This document shows, one piece after another, positions 15,964-23,803 of a stretch of DNA of 64,000 nt; position 1 is the stretch's first letter; each line of letters starts with the position of its first letter. Position numbers and translations under genes: made by a program. Under the pieces are notes generated by a model. The model had not been told where the DNA came from. It saw nothing but the letters and a program-made list of their open reading frames with translations, and ran no database searches. The DNA comes from Mesorhizobium atlanticum (GTDB taxonomy: Bacteria; Pseudomonadota; Alphaproteobacteria; Rhizobiales; Rhizobiaceae): contig NZ_QMBQ01000002.1 in NCBI RefSeq assembly GCF_003289965.1, positions 372,001 to 436,000 of the forward strand, given 5' to 3'.

Positions 15964-18047
15964 GAGATGGTTCCGAGCACCTTGATCTCGACGCCCTTGG
16001 CGATCTCGACATGGCTGAGCACGGGAAGCGTCGTGAACAGCCGCTCGATGATCATGCGCACATAGGGACGCGCGTCGGGCGCGGTGACGAGCACGAAGCG
16101 CTCGCCGGCCTCGAGATGCTTGCGGATCGCCTTTGTGGCGTCCTGGCCGAACTCCTCAAGCTGGCGCGGGTCGATGTCGAATTCGCGCACCTCGCCCTTG
16201 GCGTCGCGCTTGAGGCTCTGGTGGAAGGCGAGGTCCCAGCGGTTGCCGAGGCGCAGCACCTTGAGCATGCCGCCTTCGGAGAGGTCGCCGCAGATCTGCT
16301 GCGCCATGCGGATGCGCACATGCTCGACGATCTGCTCAGTGCGGCGCACATGCGGCGCGATCTCGGCGATCGCCTCGATGATCAGATGCAGGTTGCGGAT
16401 CGAGACGCGCTCGGCAAGCAAAAGCTTCAGCACCGCCTGGAGGCCGGGATAGGAGATGTGCGACGTGCAGATCTCGTCGGCGAGCTTGCGGTATTCGGGG
16501 TCGAGCCGCTCCAGCAGCGCCTTCATGTCCTTGTAGGACAGAAGCTGCGGCAGGTTGTTGCGGATCACCTCGGAAAGATGTGTGAGCAGCACCGACATAT
16601 TGTCGGCGAAAGTGAAGTTCTCGCGCCTCAGATCCTCGGCGAAGGTTTCGAGCACCGAATAGGCGCGCATGCCGAAGGCCGGCTCGCGGATCTCCTCGCC
16701 GGGGATTTCCGGCACGCCGCGCGTGCCGAGCAGAACCATGATCTCGCCGACGCGCATCTGGTATTCGGCGACCACCGTGCCGTGCACCTTGATCTGGTAG
16801 CTCTTCGGCGGAATGGCGAAGTCGTCGGCGACGCGTACCTCGGGCACCACGAAGCCGTATTGCTGGGCGAATTTCTTGCGCATCTTCGACATGCGGAAGA
16901 CCAGTTCCTGATGCGCCACCATCAGCCTGGTCGACAACTGCTTGCCGATCAGAAGCTCGATCTCGGCGGTGACGAGCGAGGCCTTGACCGAGTTCTTCTC
17001 CTCCTCGACCTTGTTCGCTTTCTCCTGCGTTTTCAGGGCTTCGGCGGCGGCAAGCGCGCGGCTTTGGCGCAGCGGGATGATGTAGCCGAGGCCGGCCATG
17101 CCGCCGGCGAGCGCGAAGAAGGGGAACAGCGGCAGGCCGGGCATCAGGCCGAGGATGACCAGCAGCGAGGCCGCGACATAGAGCGCGCGCGGATGCGCGC
17201 CGAGCTGGCCGAACACCGCCTGGTTGGCCGAGCCGCGCGTGCCGCCCTTGGAGACGAGCATGCCGGCGGCGAGCGAGACGATGAGGGCCGGGATCTGGGT
17301 GACCAGGCCGTCGCCGACCGACAGCTTGATGAACACGTCGGCCGCCTGGCCGAGGCCCATGCCGTGGCGCAGATAGCCGATGGCGATGCCGCCGACGATG
17401 TTGATGGCGGTGATGATCAGGCCAGCAATGGCGTCGCCGCGCACGAATTTCGAAGCGCCGTCCATCGAGCCGAAGAAGGAGGATTCTTCCTCCAACTCGC
17501 GGCGGCGCAACTGCGCGGTCTTCTCGTCGATCATGCCGGCGGAGAGGTCGGCGTCGATCGACATCTGCTTGCCGGGGATGGCGTCGAGGGTGAAGCGCGC
17601 GCCGACCTCGGCGATACGGGTGGCGCCCTTGGTGATGACGATGAAGTTCACCACGATCAGGATCATGAAGACGATGAGGCCGATGACGAAGTCGCTCGAC
17701 ATCACCAGTTTCGAGAAGCCGGAGATGACATAGCCGGCGGCATGCGTGCCCTCATTGCCGTGCGACAGGATCATGCGCGTGGTGGCGATGTTGAGCGACA
17801 GGCGCAGCATCGTGGCGATCAGCAGCACGGTCGGGAAGGACGAGAAATCGAGCGGGCGCTGGATCCACAGCGCCACCATCAGGATCAGCACCGAGAGCGC
17901 GATCGAGAAGGCAAGGCCGATATCGATGAGGAAGGCGGGGATCGGCAGGAACAGCACCGCCAGGATGACGACGATGCCGAGCGCGAAGAACACGTCACGG
18001 CCGTTCTTCGCCACCAGGCCCGACGGGAGTGTTTCGCTGATCGCCAT
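15960..18047 (-). CDS. flhA: Flagellar export gate protein FlhA
   Basis: A 695-aa export-gate protein with an N-terminal membrane half (eight segments within about 20-320) and a C-terminal cytoplasmic half that docks chaperone-substrate complexes. The FHIPEP signature [20 protein letters not shown] lies near 145-165. Full length and intact. ATG at 18047. In Sinorhizobium flhA follows fliQ directly; here fliQ is 7.6 kb upstream, so flhA-fliR must use a promoter of its own, probably in the 120 bases before 18169. Confidence 0.95.
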   Translation of the reverse strand: MAISETLPSGLVAKNGRDVFFALGIVVILAVLFLPIPAFLIDIGLAFSIALSVLILMVALWIQRPLDFSSFPTVLLIATMLRLSLNIATTRMILSHGNEGTHAAGYVISGFSKLVMSSDFVIGLIVFMILIVVNFIVITKGATRIAEVGARFTLDAIPGKQMSIDADLSAGMIDEKTAQLRRRELEEESSFFGSMDGASKFVRGDAIAGLIITAINIVGGIAIGYLRHGMGLGQAADVFIKLSVGDGLVTQIPALIVSLAAGMLVSKGGTRGSANQAVFGQLGAHPRALYVAASLLVILGLMPGLPLFPFFALAGGMAGLGYIIPLRQSRALAAAEALKTQEKANKVEEEKNSVKASLVTAEIELLIGKQLSTRLMVAHQELVFRMSKMRKKFAQQYGFVVPEVRVADDFAIPPKSYQIKVHGTVVAEYQMRVGEIMVLLGTRGVPEIPGEEIREPAFGMRAYSVLETFAEDLRRENFTFADNMSVLLTHLSEVIRNNLPQLLSYKDMKALLERLDPEYRKLADEICTSHISYPGLQAVLKLLLAERVSIRNLHLIIEAIAEIAPHVRRTEQIVEHVRIRMAQQICGDLSEGGMLKVLRLGNRWDLAFHQSLKRDAKGEVREFDIDPRQLEEFGQDATKAIRKHLEAGERFVLVTAPDARPYVRMIIERLFTTLPVLSHVEIAKGVEIKVLGTIS

Positions 18048-18168
18048 GTCGTCCCCAAATCAAGAACCGCCACGCACAAGGCAGGCCCTCGACCGTAACC
18101 CGCCAAGCTTGCGCGAAGGTGGGAGAGTGGCTACGGGACCTTGCCACGGTCTTGCGAAAGGATGGCAA

Positions 18169-18468
18169 ATGCTTCTGATCACCGGCACGATCCGGCTGCC
18201 AGCCGACAGGCTCGAACGGGCAAGGCCGGCGATGCAACGCATGATCCTGGCAAGCCGGGCCGAACCGGGCTGCCTTCACTATTCCTACGCGCAGGATGTG
18301 CTGGACGCCGGGCTCATCCATGTTTCGGAAGCCTGGAGCGACCGCGCCGCGCTCGAAGCGCATTTCAAGTCTGCGCATATCGCCGAGTGGCGCGAGAGCT
18401 GGGCGGAGCTCGGCATCAGCGATCGCAAGCTTACGCTTTACGAGACGGACGGCGGCGCGCCGACTTGA
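18169..18468 (+). CDS. Small ABM-domain protein (YgiN-like monooxygenase family)
   Basis: A 99-aa dimeric alpha-beta barrel protein of the antibiotic-biosynthesis-monooxygenase fold. It has the conserved PGCLHYSYAQDVLDAGLIHVSEAW block (about 33-56) followed by AALEAHFKSAHIAEW. Family members oxidise quinols or electrophiles without metal or flavin, and many have no known substrate. AAAGGA precedes the ATG. It lies divergent from flhA and convergent with the MarR gene, whose stop is 13 bases away. A functional link to the MarR-controlled reductase is possible but not shown. Confidence 0.82.
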   Translation: MLLITGTIRLPADRLERARPAMQRMILASRAEPGCLHYSYAQDVLDAGLIHVSEAWSDRAALEAHFKSAHIAEWRESWAELGISDRKLTLYETDGGAPT

Positions 18469-18481
18469 ACGCCGGAGGGCT

Positions 18482-18955
18482 TTACGGCTGCGGCGCGTCC
18501 GCGGTCGCAACGTTGACCAGCCAGCGCCGCACGGCGCGTTCCTCCTCGGCGGAGAGGCCGGCGGTCAGTTCGCCCTCGAGCTTGTAGACGCGCTCCCGGC
18601 ATTTCTTCAGCAGGGCGCGGCCGCTCTCCGACAGGTCGAGGTGCTGGATGCGGCCGTGGACGGCATGCGGCCGGCGGACGAGGGAGCCGGCCTTTTCCAG
18701 ATTGCCGACAATCACGCTCACCGTCTGCGGCGTCAGCACCGCCAGCCGGGCCAGATCGGCGTTCGAGATGCCGGGATAGGCCGAGATCATGGTAAGCGCC
18801 GCGAACTGCGCCTGTGTGACGGCGAATTCATCGAGCGCCCGCTCCACCTTCAGTCGGTAGGCACCGGCTGCCTGGCGCAGCAGATAGCCCAGATAGCCTT
18901 CCTCGCCGCGCTTGCCTTCGCCGGCGGCCGGAATGGAGGGATTCTTCTTGCGCAT
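18482..18955 (-). CDS. MarR-family transcriptional regulator
   Basis: A 157-aa winged-helix repressor. Core: YLGYLLRQAAGAYRLKVERAL (about 21-41), FAVTQAQFAALTMISAYPGI, recognition-helix region ADLARLAVLTPQTVSVIVGNLE, and wing LVRRPHAVHGRIQHLDLSESG. Start taken as ATG 18955 because it yields the normal size; the longer frame would run through the operator into the divergent gene. Faces the oxidoreductase gene at 19018 across a strong inverted repeat, so autorepression and control of the neighbour are likely. The inducer is unknown. Confidence 0.9.
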   Translation of the reverse strand: MRKKNPSIPAAGEGKRGEEGYLGYLLRQAAGAYRLKVERALDEFAVTQAQFAALTMISAYPGISNADLARLAVLTPQTVSVIVGNLEKAGSLVRRPHAVHGRIQHLDLSESGRALLKKCRERVYKLEGELTAGLSAEEERAVRRWLVNVATADAPQP

Positions 18956-18996
18956 AATATCAGAGCTCTTATATGTTATTCGTACTCTGATATTAT
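18954..18996. promoter_or_regulatory. Operator in the MarR / oxidoreductase divergent promoter
   Basis: A perfect 12-bp inverted repeat, ATAATATCAGAG (18954-18965) and CTCTGATATTAT (18985-18996), with a 19-base spacer. A nested near-palindrome, ATATCAGAGCTCTTATAT, is centred in the left half. The left arm overlaps the MarR start codon. This AT-rich block between the divergent genes is the obvious binding site for the MarR protein. Confidence 0.75.
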
Positions 18997-19017
18997 CGCA
19001 ACAAGGAGCGAAAGACG

Positions 19018-19746
19018 ATGGGCCATCGTATTTTTCTTGCCGGCGCCTCGGGCGCGATCGGCCGCCGGCTGGTACCGCAACTGGTAGCGGCCGGCCACAA
19101 GGTGACGGCGACGACGCGCCAGGCGGCAAAGGCTGACGACCTTCGCGCGCTCGGCGCCGATCCCGTGGTGGTCGATGTGTTCGATGCCAACGCGTTTCGC
19201 GCGTCGGTCGTGGCGGCCAGGCCGGAGATCGTCATCCATCAGCTCACAGACCTGCCGGCCGGGCTCGATCCATCGAAAATGGCCGAGGCGGTCGCACGCA
19301 ACGCCCGCATTCGCGACGAGGGGACCCACAACCTCGTCGAGGCGGCGAAGGCTGCCGGCGCAAAGCGGCTGATCGCGCAAAGCATCGCCTGGGTCTATGC
19401 GCCGGGAACGGAGCCGCATGCCGAGACCGATCCGCTGGACAGCGGAGCGGAAGGCGGCCGCGCCATCAGCGTCGGCGGCGTCATTGCGCTGGAGAAGCAT
19501 GTGCTCAACGCCTCGCCGATCACCGGCATCGTGCTGCGCTACGGCCATCTCTACGGACCGGGCACCGGCGCGGAAAGCGCCGCGGAGCCGGCCGTGCATG
19601 TCGACGCCGCCGCTTACGCGGCACTGCTTGCCGTCGAGCGCGGAACGCAGGGCGCCTTCAATGTCGCTGAGCCAAACGGCCATATCACGACCGACAAGGC
19701 CGTCAGCGAGCTCGGCTGGCGCGCCGATTTCCGGCTGACCGCATGA
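19018..19746 (+). CDS. NAD(P)-binding epimerase/reductase (extended-SDR type)
   Basis: A 242-aa Rossmann-fold protein with the dinucleotide motif GASGAIGR (8-15) and strand LRALGADPVVVDVFDA after beta3. The extended-SDR YxxxK active site is not visible: the region after SIAWVYAPGT reads differently, so it may be an atypical reductase related to NmrA or sugar epimerases. AAGGAGCG lies 7 bases upstream of the ATG. Divergent from and probably repressed by the MarR regulator. Followed 16 bases later by a cupin gene, likely one transcript. Substrate unknown. Confidence 0.82.
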   Translation: MGHRIFLAGASGAIGRRLVPQLVAAGHKVTATTRQAAKADDLRALGADPVVVDVFDANAFRASVVAARPEIVIHQLTDLPAGLDPSKMAEAVARNARIRDEGTHNLVEAAKAAGAKRLIAQSIAWVYAPGTEPHAETDPLDSGAEGGRAISVGGVIALEKHVLNASPITGIVLRYGHLYGPGTGAESAAEPAVHVDAAAYAALLAVERGTQGAFNVAEPNGHITTDKAVSELGWRADFRLTA

Positions 19747-19762
19747 GAGGAGGGTTGCCGAC

Positions 19763-20272
19763 ATGACCCAAGACGTTTCTTCGCGAGGCCTAGCGTTGCT
19801 CGGCGTCGCCGCCATCGCGGCGGGGCTGCTTGGCACGGCCATGATCCAAAGCAACAGGGCAGCCGCCATCACTGGGGGAATGGACGCACATATCCACATG
19901 ATGGCGGCCGATGCCTGGGAAGAGGCGGCGGCGCGTCCGAGCACCACGGTAAAGCCGCTCTCCTGCGAAAGGCTGCCGAATGTGCCTGGGCATTCAATCA
20001 CCACGGCTTTGGTCGAATTCCCGCCCAGTGCCTATACGCCGCGATACCGTCATCCGGGTTCCGTCACGGCCTTCGTCATCAAGGGAGCGCTGCGCTCACA
20101 GATGGAAGGCGGGCCGGCAGTGACCTACACGCAGGCCCAGACCTGGTTCGAAGCGCCGGGCGCGATCCACGCTTTCGCCGAGAATGCCAGCGCCACCGAG
20201 CCGGCCGAGCTGCTGGCGATCTTCGTCGCGGCGGACGGCTGCGGCCCGCTGACCATCCCAATAGCTGATTAA
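19763..20272 (+). CDS. Exported cupin-domain protein
   Basis: A 169-aa protein with a hydrophobic N-terminal segment (about 9-27, ALLGVAAIAAGLLGTAM) acting as signal or anchor, then a single cupin barrel from about 65 to 160: PRYRHPGSVTAFVIKGALRS and TWFEAPGAIHAFAENAS. The histidines in RHPG and AIHAF stand where cupins bind metal, but the first motif has one His instead of two. GAGGAGGG precedes the ATG. Cotranscription with the upstream reductase is likely. Function unknown. Confidence 0.75.
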   Translation: MTQDVSSRGLALLGVAAIAAGLLGTAMIQSNRAAAITGGMDAHIHMMAADAWEEAAARPSTTVKPLSCERLPNVPGHSITTALVEFPPSAYTPRYRHPGSVTAFVIKGALRSQMEGGPAVTYTQAQTWFEAPGAIHAFAENASATEPAELLAIFVAADGCGPLTIPIAD

Positions 20273-20329
20273 ATCTATCGCCTTTGTCGCGGCGCAAGCC
20301 TTCTTAACGCTATTTCGTGCAACGCCAAA

Positions 20330-22210
20330 TTGGCGCCACATGCGGTCGGCATTGCGGTTGCCACGCATAGCCACCGCGCGTATCAGGCACGGCAGCTGTC
20401 TTCTTCCGCATACCGGCGAGCCGTTCCGTTGCCTGCCAGAAACGACCCACAAGTCTACGCCCGCCGGCTCCGCGCGGTGCTGATCAGCTCGATCCCCGTG
20501 CTCGAGGCGCGCGGCATCGTGATCGTGCTGATGGCCGGAGTGGTCGGCGTGATCGCGGGCGCGCTGGTCACCGGCATGAGCGCGCTGGTGCAAGGCATGC
20601 ACTGGCTGCTGTTCGACGTGCAGCCGGGCGGCCGGCTTTCGGCAATGTTCTCGCTCGCCGACCCGGTGCAGGCGATGTTCCCGGCGGTCGGCGGCTTGTT
20701 GCTCGGCCTTTCCGTCATTTGGCTCAGAAAGCGCAAGTTCCGCACGCCGGTCGATCCGATCGAGGCCAACGCGCTCTATGGCGGGCGCATGTCGCTCACC
20801 GACACCTTCATCATCGTGGCGCAGACGATGATTTCCAGCGGCTTCGGCGCCTCGGTCGGATTGGAAGCCGGGTACACGCAGGTCGGCTCCGGTATCGCTT
20901 CCCGGCTTGCCCGCGCCTTCCGGCTGCGCCGCAACGACGTGCGCATCCTGGTCGGCTGCGGCGCGGCCGGTGCGATCGCTGCCGCGTTCGACGCGCCGCT
21001 GACCGGCGCCTTCTACGGTTTCGAGCTGGTCATCGGCATCTACTCCGTCGCCAATGTGGCGCCGGTGATGGCGGCGGCAATCTGCGCCTCGCTGACGGCG
21101 GAAATGTTCGGCGGCGTGCCGTTTCCGCTGGAATTGTCGGGCCTGCCGAATTTGACCGCCAGCGAGTATGTGCCGTTCCTCCTGCTCGGCCTGCTCGGCG
21201 GCGGCGCCTCGATCGCGATCATGCATCTGGTGAGCATCGTCGAGTCGCTCTTCGTGCGGCTGTCGATCGACGCCTCGGTCAGGCCCTTCATCGGCGGCAT
21301 CTTCGTCGGCCTGCTCGGGCTGGTCACGCCGCAAGTGCTCTCCAGCGGGCACGGCGCGCTGCACCGCGAGTTCGCCATGAACTACGCGCTGCCGGTGGTG
21401 GCCAGCGTCTTCGTGCTGAAGCTGGCGGCTTCCGCCATCTCGCTCGGCTCCGGCTTCCGCGGCGGCCTGTTCTTCGCTTCATTGTTCCTGGGGGCTTTGC
21501 TCGGCAAGGTCTTTGCCGGCGTCATGGCGATGACCGCGCCGTCGGCCGGCATCGACCCGGCGGTCGCCGCCGTCGTCGGCATGACCTCGCTCGCCGTCGG
21601 CGTCGTCGGCGGTCCGCTGACCATGACGTTCCTGGCGCTGGAATCGACACGCGACCTGACGCTCACCGGCGTGGTGCTGGCGGCCTCGATCATGTCGGCG
21701 ATCCTGGTGCGCGAAACCTTCGGCTACTCCTTCTCGACCTGGCGCTTCCATCTGCGTGGCGAGACGATCCGCAGCGCGCATGACGTCGGCTGGATGCGCA
21801 GCCTTACCGTCGGCTCGATGATGCGCAAGGACGTCCGCACCATTCCCGCCTCGATCACGCTTGCCGAATTCCGCAAGGAGGTCCCGCTCGGCTCGGCGCA
21901 GCGCGTCATCGCCGTCGAGCAGGCCGACCAATATGTCGGCATGCTGCTGGTGCCGGAACTGCACAGCGATCGCTCCGACGACGAGACGCCGGTGAGCGCG
22001 CTGGCCCAGTTTAAGGATGCGGTGCTGGTGCCTTCGATGAACGTCCAGACCGCGGCCGAGACCTTCCAGCGGACCGGGGCCGAAGAGCTGGCGGTGGTCG
22101 AGGACTTCGACGAGCGCATCGTGCTCGGCCTGCTCACCGAAAGCCATCTGATGCGCCGCTATGCCGAAGAGCTCGACAAGGCGCGCCGCGATCTGTCGGG
22201 CGAAGGTTGA
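20330..22210 (+). CDS. CLC-family chloride channel/transporter with CBS-type C-terminus
   Basis: An up-to-626-aa membrane protein of the CLC family: about ten hydrophobic segments from residue 60 to 470, then a cytoplasmic tail of about 150 aa (SLTVGSMMRKDVRTIP onward) that looks like a CBS pair. The filter motifs are divergent. The GSGIP position reads DPIEANALYGG, the gating motif reads GLEAGYTQ (Glu kept, Pro lost), and the third motif reads GSGFRGGLFFAS. Anion selectivity may therefore differ from chloride. The start is uncertain: TTG 20330 is the longest choice, TTG 20429 and GTG 20477 are alternatives, and no clear ribosome-binding site decides. Confidence 0.85.
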   Translation: MAPHAVGIAVATHSHRAYQARQLSSSAYRRAVPLPARNDPQVYARRLRAVLISSIPVLEARGIVIVLMAGVVGVIAGALVTGMSALVQGMHWLLFDVQPGGRLSAMFSLADPVQAMFPAVGGLLLGLSVIWLRKRKFRTPVDPIEANALYGGRMSLTDTFIIVAQTMISSGFGASVGLEAGYTQVGSGIASRLARAFRLRRNDVRILVGCGAAGAIAAAFDAPLTGAFYGFELVIGIYSVANVAPVMAAAICASLTAEMFGGVPFPLELSGLPNLTASEYVPFLLLGLLGGGASIAIMHLVSIVESLFVRLSIDASVRPFIGGIFVGLLGLVTPQVLSSGHGALHREFAMNYALPVVASVFVLKLAASAISLGSGFRGGLFFASLFLGALLGKVFAGVMAMTAPSAGIDPAVAAVVGMTSLAVGVVGGPLTMTFLALESTRDLTLTGVVLAASIMSAILVRETFGYSFSTWRFHLRGETIRSAHDVGWMRSLTVGSMMRKDVRTIPASITLAEFRKEVPLGSAQRVIAVEQADQYVGMLLVPELHSDRSDDETPVSALAQFKDAVLVPSMNVQTAAETFQRTGAEELAVVEDFDERIVLGLLTESHLMRRYAEELDKARRDLSGEG

Positions 22211-22234
22211 CCACTATCGACAGCCCAGCCAATA

Positions 22235-22379
22235 AGAGACCGTTTGGAAAATCCACACCGGCGGCCATCTGGTGGCGTTTTCTGCGCTTCCGGTGCTCAC
22301 GGACCTGAATGTCCGCTCCGCTCCGGTTCTCGAAAGCACCATCATATGACTCGCCGGAGTGGATTTCGAAACGGTCTCT
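22235..22379. repeat. 145-bp palindromic intergenic element
   Basis: The element ends in AGAGACCGTTT (22235-22245) and its perfect complement AAACGGTCTCT (22369-22379). Pairing continues inward (TCCAC-a-CCGGCG with CGCCGG-a-GTGGA, then TGGTG..TTTTC with GAAA.CACCA) to a GGAC/GTCC tip. It fills most of the gap between the CLC gene and the FAD oxidoreductase. The shape is that of a MITE-like or RIME-like rhizobial repeat; it encodes nothing. Confidence 0.75.
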
Positions 22380-22405
22380 AAGACGTCACTTCCGGAAGCC
22401 ATCCC

Positions 22406-23791
22406 ATGCAAGTCAAGCGCAACGGCGACATCTCGTTCTGGTATGCGGATCTGGGCGGCATCCCCGCGCCGCGCCCGCCTTTGCCGGGCGACATCGAGGT
22501 GGATGTCGCGATCGTCGGCGCCGGCTATACGGGGCTTTGGACGGCCTACTATCTGAAGAAGGCCAAGCCCTCGCTGCGCATCGTGCTCATCGAACGCGAG
22601 TTCGCCGGCTTCGGCGCGTCGGGGCGCAATGGCGGCTGGCTGTCGGGCGGCTTCGGCTGGTCGCGCGAGAAATATCTGAAGACCTCGACCCGGCAAGGCG
22701 TCACCGCCATGCAGCAAGCCATGGCCGGCTGCGTCGACGAGGTGATCCGGGTGGCGACGGAAGAGGGCATCGACGCCGACATCCGCCGCGTCGACAATCT
22801 GACGGTCGCCACCAATCCGGCGCAGCTGGAACGCGTGCGCGAGGAATGCGAGACGACCCGCTCCTGGGACGCCGATCCCGAACGCATCGAGCTGCTTGAC
22901 GCCGAGACGACGCGGGCGCGCATCAAGATCAAAAATGTCATGGGCGGCCTCGTCATCCACGGCCAGGCGCGGGTGCAGCCGGCCAAGCTGGTGCAGGGGC
23001 TGGCGGCGGCAGTCGAGCGTCTCGGCGTTTCCATCTACGAGAAGACGACGGCGACGACGATCGCCAAGGGCAAGGCCACCACCGATCGAGGTACGGTGCG
23101 GGCTGAAACCATCATCCGCGCGACCGAAGGGTTTACAGCCGGCATCCCTGGGGAAGAACGAACCTGGCTGGCGCTGAACAGCGCGCAGATCGTCACCGAA
23201 CCGCTGCCGGAAGAACTTTGGCGCAAGATCGGCTGGGACGGGCATGAGCTGCTCGGCAATGCCGCGCATGCCTATTGCTATGCCCAGCGCACCCGCGAGG
23301 GGCGCATCACCATGGGCGGGCGCGGCGTGCCCTACCGCTACGGCTCGCGCACCGACGTCAACGGCCAGACGCAGCAGGCGACGATCGACCAGCTGCACGC
23401 GATCCTGACGACGCTGTTGCCGCAGACCGCGGGATCCCGCATCGATCACGCCTGGTGCGGCGTGCTCGGCGTGCCGCGCGACTGGTGCACGACGGTGGGT
23501 CTCGATCCGGCGACGCGCATAGGCTGGGCCGGCGGCTATGTCGGGCTCGGCGTGTCGAGCTCCAACCTGTCGGGACGCACGCTGGCCGATCTCGTGCTCG
23601 GCCAGGAGACCGAACTGACGCGGCTGCCCTGGGTCAACCGCAAGGTGCGGCCCTGGGAGCCGGAGCCGTTCCGCTGGCTGGGCGTCCATTCGATGTATCA
23701 GCTCTACCGGATCGCCGACCAGCGCGAGGCGGCTGGGCTCGGCCACACTTCAAGGTTGGCCGCCCTTGCCGACAGCATCACGGGCCACTGA
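22406..23791 (+). CDS. FAD-dependent amine oxidoreductase (DAO family, PuuB/OrdL-like)
   Basis: A 461-aa flavoprotein with the N-terminal dinucleotide motif VAIVGAGYTGLWTAYYL (about 33-49), the GASGRNGGWLSGGFGW block that marks the gamma-glutamylputrescine-oxidase/OrdL branch, and the C-terminal flavin motif GWAGGYVGLGVSSSNLSGRTL. It probably oxidises a secondary or primary amine or amino acid, with oxygen as acceptor. The ATG follows the palindromic repeat by 26 bases, so the promoter may lie within or next to that repeat. Substrate unproven; a link to polyamine degradation is possible because decarboxylase and acetylpolyamine genes occur in the same window. Confidence 0.87.
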   Translation: MQVKRNGDISFWYADLGGIPAPRPPLPGDIEVDVAIVGAGYTGLWTAYYLKKAKPSLRIVLIEREFAGFGASGRNGGWLSGGFGWSREKYLKTSTRQGVTAMQQAMAGCVDEVIRVATEEGIDADIRRVDNLTVATNPAQLERVREECETTRSWDADPERIELLDAETTRARIKIKNVMGGLVIHGQARVQPAKLVQGLAAAVERLGVSIYEKTTATTIAKGKATTDRGTVRAETIIRATEGFTAGIPGEERTWLALNSAQIVTEPLPEELWRKIGWDGHELLGNAAHAYCYAQRTREGRITMGGRGVPYRYGSRTDVNGQTQQATIDQLHAILTTLLPQTAGSRIDHAWCGVLGVPRDWCTTVGLDPATRIGWAGGYVGLGVSSSNLSGRTLADLVLGQETELTRLPWVNRKVRPWEPEPFRWLGVHSMYQLYRIADQREAAGLGHTSRLAALADSITGH

Positions 23792-23803
23792 TCGGCCAGG
23801 AGA

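Noticed and set aside
16011..18098. A 695-codon + strand frame exactly opposite flhA
   Set aside because: Mirror of flhA codon structure with charged, motif-free residues; flhA itself is unmistakable.
22214..23746. A 510-codon minus-strand frame opposite the FAD oxidoreductase, reaching into the palindromic repeat
   Set aside because: Antisense to a gene with intact FAD motifs, and it begins inside repeat DNA.
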